64,000 nucleotides of DNA, taken from NCBI GenBank assembly GCA_046349515.1, contig JAXMCE010000007.1:1-64000 (forward strand), in the 5' to 3' direction. The translations under genes were made by a program, and so were the position numbers. This DNA is from JBGPGW01 sp046349515 (GTDB taxonomy: Bacteria; Pseudomonadota; Alphaproteobacteria; CADEGL01). Positions 11,155 to 19,658 of this stretch are shown one piece after another. The notes below the pieces were generated by a model that made no database searches, was not told the DNA's origin, and saw nothing but the letters and a program-made list of their open reading frames with translations. Each line of letters begins with the position of its first letter. Position 1 is the first letter of the stretch.

Positions 11155-12372
11155 TTGGCACAGGACGAACGGGCACAGCAAATCGCGGACGCCGTGCGCC
11201 GGCACGGCGCGGGCGACCTCGCGGGTGCGATCGCGGCGTATCGCGCGCTGCTCGCGGGTGGGCCCGGCGAGGCCAGCCTTCACTACAATCTGGGTGCTGC
11301 GCTCCAGGCGACGGGTGCGGTCGGCGAAGCGATCGAGGCCTACGAGAAGGCGCTCGCCCTCGATCAGCGCTTCGTCGCCGCACACTATAATTTGGGCGTG
11401 CTCCGGGAAGAGCGCGGCGAGCTCACGGAAGCGCTCGGCCATTTCTCGCGTGCGGCCGAGCTCGAGCCCGGCTTTGCCGCGGCTCACAACAACCGGGGCG
11501 GCGTGCTCGTCGATCTCGGGCGGGTCGAGGACGGCGTTGCCGCATTCCGGCGCGCGATCGCGTGCGATCCGCGCCTTTTCCTGGCCCATTGGAATCTCGG
11601 CAAGTACGGCTTCGATGGCGCGAACGTGGCCGAGACGGCCGAGCATCTCGGCCGCGCGGTCGCGATCGAGCCGCGCGTGGGCGCGCTGCGCTGTCACCAT
11701 GCGATGGCCCTTGCCCTCGCCGGACGCGAGGACGCGGCGAAAGGCGAGTTCGCCGAGGCGCGCCGGCTCGATCCCGAGCAGGACGCGGCCGAGGACGGCT
11801 TCGCCTATCTTCGCGCGGCTCCCGGCCGTCCGCGGCTGTTCGGCGCGGCATCGGCCTTGCTCGCCCACGCGGCCGGCGCGGCGGCGGGGGAGGGGCTATG
11901 GCTCGAATTCGGCGTCTTCCGCGGCAACTCGATCAACCAGATCGCGCGCCGCGCGACGGGCATCGTTCACGGCTTCGATTCCTTCGAGGGCCTGCCGGCC
12001 GATTGGGGCGGTGGCCGCGCGAAGGGCAGCTATTCGACCGGCGGCGCTCTCCCGATGGTCGAGGCCAATGTGCGGCTGCACACCGGCCTGTTCGAGGATA
12101 CGCTGCCGCGCTTCGCCGTGGCGCATGAGGGCCGCGTCGCATTTGCCCACATCGATTGCGATCTCTACCAATCGACCCGCGCGGTGTTCCACCATCTCGG
12201 CGCGCGCATGGGACCGGGCACCGTGCTTGTCTTCGATGAGTATCTCGGCTATCGCGGGTGGCGCGAGCACGAGTGGCGGGCGTTCCACGAGTTCATCGCC
12301 GCGCGCGGACTTCGCTACGAATATCTGGCCTTCACCGTCTTCGGCAAGCAGGCAGCCGTCCGGATCGCCTGA
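11155..12372 (+). CDS. TPR repeat protein fused to a TylF-type methyltransferase
   Basis: A 405-residue protein with two parts. Residues 1-about 220 are TPR units (LHYNLGAALQATGAVGEAIEAYEKAL, split here as LHYNLGAALQ and EAIEAYEKAL). Residues of about 240-405 form a class I SAM-dependent methyltransferase of the TylF/macrocin O-methyltransferase type: LEFGVFRGNSINQIA, HGFDSFEGLPADW and the FAHIDCDLYQST block with acidic metal-binding residues. Such fusions are thought to modify sugars or glycans, but the substrate is unknown. The start is a TTG at 11155 with a weak AGG upstream; a GTG 13 codons later is the alternative. Confidence 0.8.
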   Translation: MAQDERAQQIADAVRRHGAGDLAGAIAAYRALLAGGPGEASLHYNLGAALQATGAVGEAIEAYEKALALDQRFVAAHYNLGVLREERGELTEALGHFSRAAELEPGFAAAHNNRGGVLVDLGRVEDGVAAFRRAIACDPRLFLAHWNLGKYGFDGANVAETAEHLGRAVAIEPRVGALRCHHAMALALAGREDAAKGEFAEARRLDPEQDAAEDGFAYLRAAPGRPRLFGAASALLAHAAGAAAGEGLWLEFGVFRGNSINQIARRATGIVHGFDSFEGLPADWGGGRAKGSYSTGGALPMVEANVRLHTGLFEDTLPRFAVAHEGRVAFAHIDCDLYQSTRAVFHHLGARMGPGTVLVFDEYLGYRGWREHEWRAFHEFIAARGLRYEYLAFTVFGKQAAVRIA

Positions 12373-12393
12373 CGCATTCCAGGGAAGCAAGAG

Positions 12394-13446
12394 ATGCGAT
12401 GGAAACGCGCACTGACCGTCGTCGGCGTCCATGCCGAGGGCGAGTACGGCAAAGTCGTCACGGGCGGCGTCGTCGACGTGCCGGGGAAGACCATGTTCGA
12501 CAAGATGAAATACTTGCGCGACCACGACGACGGTTTGCGCCAGTTCCTCCTGTTCGAGCCGCGGGGTGCGGCCGTGCACAGCGCGAACCTGGTGCTTCCC
12601 TCGAACCACCCGAAGGCGCAGGCCGGCTACATCATCATGGAGTCGACCGAATACGCGCCCATGTCCGGCTCGAACACGATCTGCACGGTGACGGCGATCC
12701 TCGAGACGGGGATTCTTCCCATGACCGAGCCCGTGACGAAGCTGACGCTCGAGACGCCAGCGGGTCTCGTCTACCTGACATGCCAGTGCCGGGGCGGCAA
12801 AGTGCTGCAGGTCAAGTTTGAGAACGTGCCGTCCTTCGTTCAGGTGCTCGACGCCAAGGTCGAGGTGAAGGGGGTGGGCACCGTGCGCCTCGACGTGGCC
12901 TGGGGCGGCATGCACTACGCGCTCATGGACGCGCGCGACTTCGGCTTTGCCATCCGGCCCGACGAGGCGCGCGACATCGCGGTCATGGGTGAGAAGATCC
13001 GCGAAGCCTGCCGGGAGCAGCTCTCGATCGTCCATCCGGTCAATCGCGAGATCCGCCACGTGACGATCTCGGGCTTCTTCGGTCCGCTCAAGAAGAAGGG
13101 CAAAGGCCTCACGGCCAAGAACGCTGTCGTCGTCTCGCCGGGGCGCATCGACCGCAGCCCCTGCGGCACCGGCACCAGCGCGCGCCTCGCGGTCATGCAC
13201 GCGCGCCGCCAGATCAAGCGCGGCCAGATCTTCGACCACGAATCGATCATCGGCACGCATTTCTTTGCGGAGATCGTCGGCACGACGAAGGTGGGCCGCA
13301 AGACCGCGGTGATCCCGACGGTCGCGGGGCGCGGCTACGTCACCTCGATCGGCCAGTACGGGCTCGATCCGGATGACCCGCTGCCGACCGGCTACACGCT
13401 CTCCGACACGTGGCTCAAGGCCGTGAAGCGCTTGCAGAAACCCTAG
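12394..13446 (+). CDS. Proline racemase family protein (4-hydroxyproline epimerase / trans-3-hydroxyproline dehydratase type)
   Basis: A 350-residue member of the diaminopimelate-epimerase-fold proline racemase superfamily. The second catalytic residue is Cys257 in DRSPCGTGT. The first catalytic position, usually MCGH, reads APMSGSN, so it is Ser91. Ser/Cys pairs occur in members that epimerise 4-hydroxyproline or dehydrate trans-3-hydroxyproline, so those activities are more likely than simple proline racemisation. RBS and ATG are within 22 bases of the preceding gene. It converges on an enolase-superfamily gene with a 4-base overlap, which may point to a shared substrate class. Confidence 0.85.
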   Translation: MRWKRALTVVGVHAEGEYGKVVTGGVVDVPGKTMFDKMKYLRDHDDGLRQFLLFEPRGAAVHSANLVLPSNHPKAQAGYIIMESTEYAPMSGSNTICTVTAILETGILPMTEPVTKLTLETPAGLVYLTCQCRGGKVLQVKFENVPSFVQVLDAKVEVKGVGTVRLDVAWGGMHYALMDARDFGFAIRPDEARDIAVMGEKIREACREQLSIVHPVNREIRHVTISGFFGPLKKKGKGLTAKNAVVVSPGRIDRSPCGTGTSARLAVMHARRQIKRGQIFDHESIIGTHFFAEIVGTTKVGRKTAVIPTVAGRGYVTSIGQYGLDPDDPLPTGYTLSDTWLKAVKRLQKP

Positions 13447-14612
13447 CGCTTGTACCCCGCTGTCGTGTGCTTCTCGAGTGCCGTCCAGTCGATGTCGATG
13501 CCGAGGCCGGGCCGGTCGGGAAGGCGCGCGCGCCCGTTCTTGATCGTGATGCCACCCGTGACGAAGGCATGCGGCCCCCAGTCGAGGAAGGAGACGTGGC
13601 CCTCGCAGTCGACGGGATAGGGGGTGCGGACCGCGGCGGCCATGTGGCAGCACGCCGTGTCGCCCACGAGCGTGTAGGGGTTGGTGTCGACCGAGACGCC
13701 GATATTGGCGCTTTCACAGATCGCGACGGCCTTCAGCGATTCGTGGAATCCGCCGAGCCGGTTGAGCTTCAGGACGATGCGGTCGCAGGCGCCGAGGCGC
13801 GCGATCTCGAGCATGGCCTTCGCTGACCACACGGACTCGTCGAGGATCACCGGCACGCCGCCGTGGCGGCGCACATGGACGTGGCCCGAGAGATCGGCGT
13901 AGGGCAGCGGCTGCTCGATCGAGAGATTGTCGAGCCCGGCGTAGCGGCGAAGATGCGTCACCGTCCACGCGGCGCTCTCCCAGCCCTGGTTCGCGTCGGC
14001 GTCGATGTAGACGTCGCGCGGCGTCGCCTCGACCGCGGCATCGAGCTTGGCGAGCTCCGAGAGCATGTTGTCGCGTGACCAGCCCTTGGCGAGCACGACG
14101 TCGCCCACCTTGACCTTGAGCCCCTTGAAGCCGCGCTTCACGAAATCGCGGCAGGCCTCGGCCATGGCCTCGGGCGTCTTGTGATAGAGGTTCGTCAGCA
14201 TCTCGAACTCGGTGCGGTAGGCGCCGCCCAAGAGCGCATGCACCGGCACGCCGCGCGCCTTGCCCACGAGATCGTAGAGCGCCATGTCGACGCCCGAGCG
14301 CGCCGAGCGGCTGCCCGGCATGCCGCCGCCATAGGCCGCTTCCATCCGATGGTGGGCGAGCGCGAAGTTGGATGGATCGATGCCCTGGAGCGCCGTGCCG
14401 TAAAGGCGGATCAGCTCCGCGATCTGGTCGGCCGTCTCGCCGAGATACCATTGCTGGCTCGAGGCCTCGCCGACGCCATAGGTGCCATCTTCGGCCGTGA
14501 CCTTGACGAGGAAGGAGGGCGGGTGGCTCGGCCAGACATACTCGTCCTCGACCCACGCTTCCTTGATCGCCATCGGATAGAGCCGAAAGCCTTCGACGCG
14601 CGCGATTTTCAT
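13443..14612 (-). CDS. Mandelate racemase/muconate lactonizing enzyme family protein (MLE subgroup)
   Basis: Enolase-superfamily enzyme of 389 residues. The N-terminal capping domain (about 1-125) precedes a TIM barrel with LKVKVG (Lys166-x-Lys168), metal ligands in DADANQ (about 206), IEQPL (E233) and LDES (E259), and VLKLNRLGG with Lys282. Lysines on both the second and sixth barrel strands define the MLE subgroup, whose members racemise, epimerise or lactonise; a mandelate-racemase His would be expected otherwise. Hydroxyproline-betaine epimerase belongs to this subgroup, which is notable next to a proline-racemase-family gene, but the substrate cannot be read from the sequence. Confidence 0.87.
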   Translation of the reverse strand: MKIARVEGFRLYPMAIKEAWVEDEYVWPSHPPSFLVKVTAEDGTYGVGEASSQQWYLGETADQIAELIRLYGTALQGIDPSNFALAHHRMEAAYGGGMPGSRSARSGVDMALYDLVGKARGVPVHALLGGAYRTEFEMLTNLYHKTPEAMAEACRDFVKRGFKGLKVKVGDVVLAKGWSRDNMLSELAKLDAAVEATPRDVYIDADANQGWESAAWTVTHLRRYAGLDNLSIEQPLPYADLSGHVHVRRHGGVPVILDESVWSAKAMLEIARLGACDRIVLKLNRLGGFHESLKAVAICESANIGVSVDTNPYTLVGDTACCHMAAAVRTPYPVDCEGHVSFLDWGPHAFVTGGITIKNGRARLPDRPGLGIDIDWTALEKHTTAGYKR

Positions 14613-14793
14613 GGATGATCCCTTCTTGGCCGGCGCGGGATTATCGTCGGGTGCCGCGCGGGCGCAAGGCGCAGGGATCGAGTTTGGAATCGAAAATGTT
14701 CGCCCCTCTCCCGGCGGAGGACGTGACCCAGGAGAGGGGCATCCCGCCGAACCGCCGCACGACCCTACGAGGGCGACGGCCAGGGCGGGCGGG

Positions 14794-14949
14794 TCAAGAG
14801 GCGTGGTCTCCTTTCAAATCCCGACCTGGCGCCGGATTGCGCGGTTCGCCGGGCTTCGATGCGGCGCGCGCTTGCGCCCGGTCGAGCATCGCGAAGTGCG
14901 CCAGGGCCAGGGCAATGGTTGCGGCTCCGAGGCTCCGCCAGATGAACAT
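14794..14949 (-). CDS. Possible small membrane or secreted protein (51 residues)
   Basis: A short frame beginning MFIWRSLGAATIALALAHFA, which is a plausible single transmembrane segment or signal peptide, followed by a hydrophilic tail rich in Arg, Pro and Lys. A GGGGGG run lies 5 bases upstream of the ATG, and an AT-rich, promoter-like stretch (14990-15030) lies behind it, unusual for this GC-rich window. No family is recognised. The surrounding 14613-15166 spacer otherwise shows nothing. It could be chance coding. Confidence 0.35.
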   Translation of the reverse strand: MFIWRSLGAATIALALAHFAMLDRAQARAASKPGEPRNPAPGRDLKGDHAS

Positions 14950-15166
14950 CGAACCCCCCGCTTCCAGGGACAGATCGCTCAATTTATATGCGAGTGATAA
15001 TTATTTGCAATTAAATTTTTCTGCGATCGGTCATTTGAGGACTCGGCCGGAAGGCCTCTCGACCGTTTGGCACCGTGTTCTCGCGGGCGAAGTCCGATGA
15101 TTCGCGGCGCATGACAGGTGGGGGGTGCTCATGCAAGCTCGGGACGCTGATGACGGAGGCATGACC

Positions 15167-16612
15167 ATGGCGCGGGCGACGAGGGCGAAGGGGAAGGCAT
15201 CACGGGAGCCGCAGGCGGCCGATCTCGTCATCGCCAATGCGTGCGTGCTGACTCTCGATGCGAAGCGCCGCGTCTTCGCCGACGGCGCCATCGCCATTCG
15301 CGGGCGCGACATCGCGATGGTGGGGCGCACGAAGGACGTGTGCGCGGCCTGGCGCGCGCCGCGCACGATCGACGCGAAGGGGGCGGTGGTCCACCCCGGC
15401 TTCGTCGAGGGGCACTACCACATGACCATGCACCTGACGCGCGCCTCGATCACGGATGATCCGAGGAAGCCCGCGCTCGGTGGTGGCTCGACGAAGGGCC
15501 GCTCGATCTACAGCCAGTGGTACAACGCGCTCACCGACGAGGACGAGCATGCGAGCGCGCTCCTGGCCTCGCTCGAGATGGCGCGGAACGGCTACACCTG
15601 TTTCATGGAGCCGGGCACCGCGCTCGAGACCGACGCGGTCGCCAAGGCGGCCGAGGCGGTCGGGATCCGCGGCTCGCTCGCCGATCCCTTCCTCTGGGAC
15701 ACGACGGGTCACTTCCAGGGGGCGGCCGAGATCGACCGCGCGCCGCCGAAGCTCGCGCGGTGCTTGAAGACTCTCGGGCGCGAGTTGCGTCGGAACCGCG
15801 ATCCCGAGGCGCTCGTCGGCGCCCATGTCGCGGTCTACGGCTCGGGCTCGGCGTCGGACGAGCTCATGCGCGCGGCCAAGCGCTGCGCGGATGAGAACGG
15901 CGTCATCCTCAACCAGCACCAGTCCTTCATGCCCGAGGCGACCGCCGCGCTCGATGCCCAGTACGGCCGGCATACCCTCGTCCATTTCGCGGAGCTCGGC
16001 GTGCTCGGGCCCAACGTCACCTTCGTTCACATGAACGTCGTGCGCGACGACGAGGTCGAACCCATCGTCTCCTCCGGCATGTCGCTCGTCTGGCATCCGG
16101 GGAACTACCTGTTCTATGGCTTGGGTGCGAAGACGCCCCAGCGCATGCCGGAGCTTCACGAGCGCGGCGTCAATCTGGCTCTCGGCCACGACATCGCGAA
16201 GATCTGGACGTTCGGCGAGCTGCCCTACCTGGCCTATCTCGCCGCGCGCAACCATGGCCACTTCGTCCCCGCGAGCGCCTGCCTCGAGATGGCGACGATC
16301 GGCGGCGCCAAGGCTTTGGGATGGGAGAAGCGCATCGGCAGCTTGGAAGCCGGCAAGCGTGCCGATCTCGTCATCCGGCGGAGCGATCTCCCCGAGGCGC
16401 AGCCCGGCGTCAACCCCGTGCTCGAATCGGTTCTCGTCGCGCGCTCGAAGGGAATCGACACCGTCATCTGCGACGGCGAGATCATCGTGCGCGACGGGTG
16501 CTCGACGAGGCTCGACGAAGATGAAGTCTATGCGCGGGCGCGGGCGTCCGCGCGGCGCATCATGGCGAAGGCGGGTTTGAAGCCGGACATCGACTGGCCG
16601 GTCGTGCGCTAG
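15167..16612 (+). CDS. Amidohydrolase, ATZ/TRZ (cytosine deaminase-like) family
   Basis: Metal-dependent hydrolase of 481 residues. The sandwich domain begins DLVIANACVLTLD, and HPGFVEGHYHMTMH carries the HxH metal pair. Further ligands are expected in NQHQSF, FVHMN and LGHDIAK, the last replacing the more common G(T/S)DG. The C-terminal EAGKRADLVI strand is typical of chlorohydrolases, guanine deaminase and SsnA-like proteins. The substrate is likely a nitrogenous ring or amide, but it is not determined. A GGAGG at 15155-15159 fits the ATG at 15167 with 7-base spacing; the ATG at 15161 is too close. Confidence 0.85.
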   Translation: MARATRAKGKASREPQAADLVIANACVLTLDAKRRVFADGAIAIRGRDIAMVGRTKDVCAAWRAPRTIDAKGAVVHPGFVEGHYHMTMHLTRASITDDPRKPALGGGSTKGRSIYSQWYNALTDEDEHASALLASLEMARNGYTCFMEPGTALETDAVAKAAEAVGIRGSLADPFLWDTTGHFQGAAEIDRAPPKLARCLKTLGRELRRNRDPEALVGAHVAVYGSGSASDELMRAAKRCADENGVILNQHQSFMPEATAALDAQYGRHTLVHFAELGVLGPNVTFVHMNVVRDDEVEPIVSSGMSLVWHPGNYLFYGLGAKTPQRMPELHERGVNLALGHDIAKIWTFGELPYLAYLAARNHGHFVPASACLEMATIGGAKALGWEKRIGSLEAGKRADLVIRRSDLPEAQPGVNPVLESVLVARSKGIDTVICDGEIIVRDGCSTRLDEDEVYARARASARRIMAKAGLKPDIDWPVVR

Positions 16613-16646
16613 CGGCCTCGCGGGTCTCGAAGCGCCGAGCCTCGCG

Positions 16647-17264
16647 CTACTTCACGGCCTCGAGGTTGAGGCTCATCGGCTGCCCGTTCTCCTTGTCGAG
16701 ATGGGGCAGGTAGGCTTGGGAATAGTCGTCGACCTCCGCATGCTCGGTCGTGCGCCAGTCCCACGGGCGCACCTCGCGGAAGCCCGCGTCGCGGAAGGCG
16801 CGCGTGAGCAGCGCCTCGTCGAAGATCATCTTGTGGAAGTCGTAGCTGTTGCGTTGGCCGCCGCAGACGAGGCCGATCAATCCATTGAGTCCGTCTTCGA
16901 GGCCCTTCTCGTAGTAGAGCTTGGCGCACGCCGCGAAGTCGGGCACGGAGACGCGCAGGATCGCGCCCGGTTTCAGCACGCGATACCACTCGCCGAGCAC
17001 GCGCGGCACTTCCGCCCGGCCGAAATGCTCGAGAACGTGACAGGCATAGATCAGCTCGACCGACGCCGAGTCGATCATGGACAGGCGCTCGACGCGCGCG
17101 ACCCAGTCGACATGGGGCGCGGGGGCCGCGTCGATGTGGACGAAGCCCGGGATGTGGCGCTTGCCGCAGCCAAGGTGGAGCTTGAGCGGGGCCGCCGGAT
17201 CGCCGGCGGGCCGTGTGTGGCCCCGGTCGAGATCGAAGATGAGGGCGGCGCGTTGGTGCTGCAT
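16647..17264 (-). CDS. Class I SAM-dependent methyltransferase
   Basis: Small methyltransferase of 205 residues. Motif I is LKLHLGCGKRHIPGF, followed by IDAAPAPHVDWV and the DxxxLxH-type block ELIYACHVLEHFG. RVLKPGAILRVSVPDF completes the Rossmann core. Such proteins are often found in glycan or polysaccharide clusters, but no partner is evident here. An upstream GTG frame start is rejected because the sequence AGGAGG lies inside it, 5 bases before the ATG at 17264, which is therefore the real start. Confidence 0.83.
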   Translation of the reverse strand: MQHQRAALIFDLDRGHTRPAGDPAAPLKLHLGCGKRHIPGFVHIDAAPAPHVDWVARVERLSMIDSASVELIYACHVLEHFGRAEVPRVLGEWYRVLKPGAILRVSVPDFAACAKLYYEKGLEDGLNGLIGLVCGGQRNSYDFHKMIFDEALLTRAFRDAGFREVRPWDWRTTEHAEVDDYSQAYLPHLDKENGQPMSLNLEAVK

Positions 17265-17621
17265 GTGGCCTCCTGCCACAATTCGGTGGTCCCACTCGCC
17301 CGGCGCATGCCTTGCGCCACAAGGGGCGGACGCGGTCCCGCACGAGAGCGGGCAGTGCCTATTTGGCCACCATCAGCCTAACGGCCGGTTAAGACCGGCC
17401 ATTGCCCCGGAGATCGGGGGCCAGGCATCGATCCTTCGTCGTTGCACTTTAGAATCATTCGCGAATAATGGCGCCGTTGGATCTTGAACAACGAAGAGGT
17501 GTTCGGGTCTGGCTTAACCATACCGTCAAGAAAAAGAGCATCGCGGGCGGGGCCGAACAGGGGCCCGGCCGACTCGCGCGAGTGATTCCACACACCATGG
17601 CTTCAACTCGGGAGGTAATCG
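17265..17621. other. Intergenic region (357 bases) with a small hairpin
   Basis: No gene is seen. It must hold promoters for the leftward methyltransferase gene and for the rightward binding-protein remnant. A 7-bp inverted repeat, GGCCGGT/ACCGGCC at 17383-17400, is the only distinct structure; it lacks a U-tract and could be an operator. Confidence 0.4.
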
Positions 17622-17809
17622 ATGGCTTTTGGGAAAGCAGTTCGTTGGCTATCCGCAAGGGCCTGAAGGGCATGACGGGGGAAATCGTGTGCGACAAGAA
17701 CGGCGATTGCGGGCCGTTCACCCTCGCTCTCTACCAATTCACCAGTGCGGACCCGGGCACGTTCGATCTCGGGAAGAATCCGAAGCGCGTCTATCCTCCG
17801 CCGCAGTAG
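17622..17809 (+). pseudogene. Internally deleted branched-chain amino-acid ABC transporter binding protein
   Basis: Remnant of the same binding-protein family encoded intact just downstream. An RBS (GGGAGG) and ATG at 17622 start MAFGKAVRWLSARA, close to the signal-peptide starts of the two intact copies (MSVCRTVTWLSGAA, MSLKSGTKWILGAA), then stop. From about 17651 a different frame encodes KGLKGMTGE-IVCDKNGDCGPF through DLGKNPKRVYPPPQ, which is the C-terminal ~48 residues of the family. About 1.1 kb of coding sequence is therefore missing between the two ends, and the junction shifts the frame. The usual downstream terminator is retained. No functional transporter protein can come from it. 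Confidence 0.78.
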
Positions 17810-17829
17810 GCGGGCGCGGTTTTGATGGC

Positions 17830-17858
17830 GGGGGAGGCGGTGGCCTCCCCCGAATTTT
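17830..17858 (+). terminator. Rho-independent terminator after the binding-protein remnant
   Basis: A 9-bp GC stem GGGGGAGGC/GCCTCCCCC with a 4-base loop is followed by GAATTTTGT. The same stem core occurs after both intact binding-protein genes. Confidence 0.7.
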
Positions 17859-18134
17859 GTCGCGGAGGCGAGCGCCATCCAGCCCCGCCGCGCCGATCCT
17901 CTTGAATTGGCAAACGGAATCGCGGCGGCCCGTCAAGGGCTCTCCCGGACCGATCGGAATGCGTCGCCATTGCAACGGGGCCAAAATCCCCCATAATCCT
18001 GCGGTCAACGGGCGAGCCGATACGGGGCGGTCGGGTCGAACTCTAGGGAAATCGAGAAAACAACAGCGGCGCCGCACATGAGTGCGACAGTGCCGCGCGT
18101 CCCATGGTGTGCTGACTCTTAACAGGAGAACGGA

Positions 18135-19388
18135 ATGTCAGTGTGTAGAACTGTGACTTGGCTATCCGGCGCCGCGATCGCGGCGGCTGTGGCGTTGGGC
18201 TCGTCGGCAGCCTGGGCGGTCAAAGTCGGGCCGGTCGAAGACCCGGTCCGCGTCCTGAAGGTTCCGAACGGCCAGCCGCTGGTCTTCGGCGTGTTCACCG
18301 TGCTCTCGGGGCCGGACGCGGGACAGGGCCTCGATCCCTATCGCGGCATGCAGATGGCCGCCGAAGACATGGGCAACAAGCTTCTCGGCCATCCCGTGAA
18401 GTTCACGGCCGAAGACGATGGCTGCAACGCCGAAGGCGGTCAGACCGCGGGCACGAAGATCGCGGCCAATTCGCAAGTCGTCGTGGCGCTCGGCTCCAAC
18501 TGCTCGAGCGCGACCATCCCGGCCGCACCCATCCTCTGGAAGTCTGGCATCCCGACCATCTCGCCGGGTGCCGCTTCGCCGAAGCTGACCGACGTCTCGA
18601 AGCGCGGTCCTGGCTTCGAGGGATTCTCCCGCGTCATCTTCAACGCCGAGTTCGAAGGCATCGAGCTCGCCAAGTGGGCGCGTGAGACGAAGAAGTTTGA
18701 GACGGCCGCCATCATTCACGATGGCACGCCTTATGTCGAAGGTCTCGCCAAGGCCTTCGCCAACAAGTTCAAGGAATTGGGCGGCAAGGTCGTGGCTGAG
18801 GAAGCCATCGGTCCGCAGGATGTCGACATGCGGCCCATGCTGACGAAGCTCATCACGGCGAAGCCGCAGATGGTCTTCTTCCCGACCTTCATCCAGGCGA
18901 CGGCCCAGATCGTCCGCCAGGCGCAAGAGGTCGACGGCTACAAGAACGTGATGCTCATCGGCTCGGACAACGTGCTGGACAAGAACTTCATCCAGCTCGC
19001 GGGTCAGCCCTCGGTCGGCTTCACGATCATCTCGCCGCCGCTCGATGCGGACTCCCAGGGCGAGGCCTATAAGAAGCTCGTCACGAAGTACACGAAGAAG
19101 TACGGCGAAGGCCCGGTCACGGCGTGGACGCCGTACGGCTACGACGCCTACATGGTCGCGGCGAAGGCGATCGAGAAGGTCGCGGTGAAGGAGAAGGATG
19201 CGATCTACATCCCGATCTCCAAGCTCCAGGACGCGATCCTCGCGACGAAGGACTACAAGGGCATCTCGGGCGTGATCAGCTGCCGGCCGAACGGCGACTG
19301 CGCGCAGTTCAAGGCGGTGTTCTATCAGTTCAACAACGCCGACCCGAATACCTTTGATGTCGGCAAGAACCCGAAGAAGGTCCAGTAA
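18135..19388 (+). CDS. ABC transporter substrate-binding protein (branched-chain amino acid type), copy 1
   Basis: Periplasmic type I binding protein (Peripla_BP_6) of 417 residues with a signal peptide ending near SSAAWA. The mature part starts VKVGPVEDPVRV and has the family layout: GPDAGQGLDPYRGMQMAAED, Cys residues in DGCNAEGG and GSNCSS that may pair, and a C-terminal CRPNGDC motif. These proteins capture branched-chain amino acids, other amino acids or amides for an ABC importer. No permease or ATPase gene is in the window, so its partner is elsewhere. A GGAG site precedes the ATG. The upstream 17859-18134 spacer shows no gene. Confidence 0.87.
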   Translation: MSVCRTVTWLSGAAIAAAVALGSSAAWAVKVGPVEDPVRVLKVPNGQPLVFGVFTVLSGPDAGQGLDPYRGMQMAAEDMGNKLLGHPVKFTAEDDGCNAEGGQTAGTKIAANSQVVVALGSNCSSATIPAAPILWKSGIPTISPGAASPKLTDVSKRGPGFEGFSRVIFNAEFEGIELAKWARETKKFETAAIIHDGTPYVEGLAKAFANKFKELGGKVVAEEAIGPQDVDMRPMLTKLITAKPQMVFFPTFIQATAQIVRQAQEVDGYKNVMLIGSDNVLDKNFIQLAGQPSVGFTIISPPLDADSQGEAYKKLVTKYTKKYGEGPVTAWTPYGYDAYMVAAKAIEKVAVKEKDAIYIPISKLQDAILATKDYKGISGVISCRPNGDCAQFKAVFYQFNNADPNTFDVGKNPKKVQ

Positions 19389-19423
19389 CGCCGCCGGTTG
19401 ACCGGCCGCGTTCGCGTCAAGAG

Positions 19424-19450
19424 GCGGGGGAGGCGATGAGCCTCCCCCGC
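19424..19450 (+). terminator. Terminator-like hairpin after binding-protein copy 1
   Basis: An 11-bp stem GCGGGGGAGGC/GCCTCCCCCGC with a GATGA loop. The following sequence TTCGCG is a weak U-tract, so it may act with Rho or as an mRNA-stabilising hairpin. Its core matches the terminators of the two sister copies. Confidence 0.55.
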
Positions 19451-19658
19451 TTCGCGTTTGAGGCCGGGCCTGATCCGGGGTCGGCCATGCGGTTCGACTG
19501 GAATCCCCTGAAAATTTGCGGATAATTCCGCGGTCCGCGTGCGACGCCCGTCAGGCACGGCGCGGGCCAACGAAACCAAGAAACAGCTCTCGTTCGTCTC
19601 GCTTGTTCGGTTTCGCATTCCGCGGCGCCGCTAGACAAACGCATTAACGGAGAGGCTC

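Noticed and set aside
16609..17343. Longer alternative start for the methyltransferase at 16.6-17.3 kb, and another frame across it
   Set aside because: The upstream GTG start contains the AGGAGG that serves the ATG at 17264, and the other frame has no motif.
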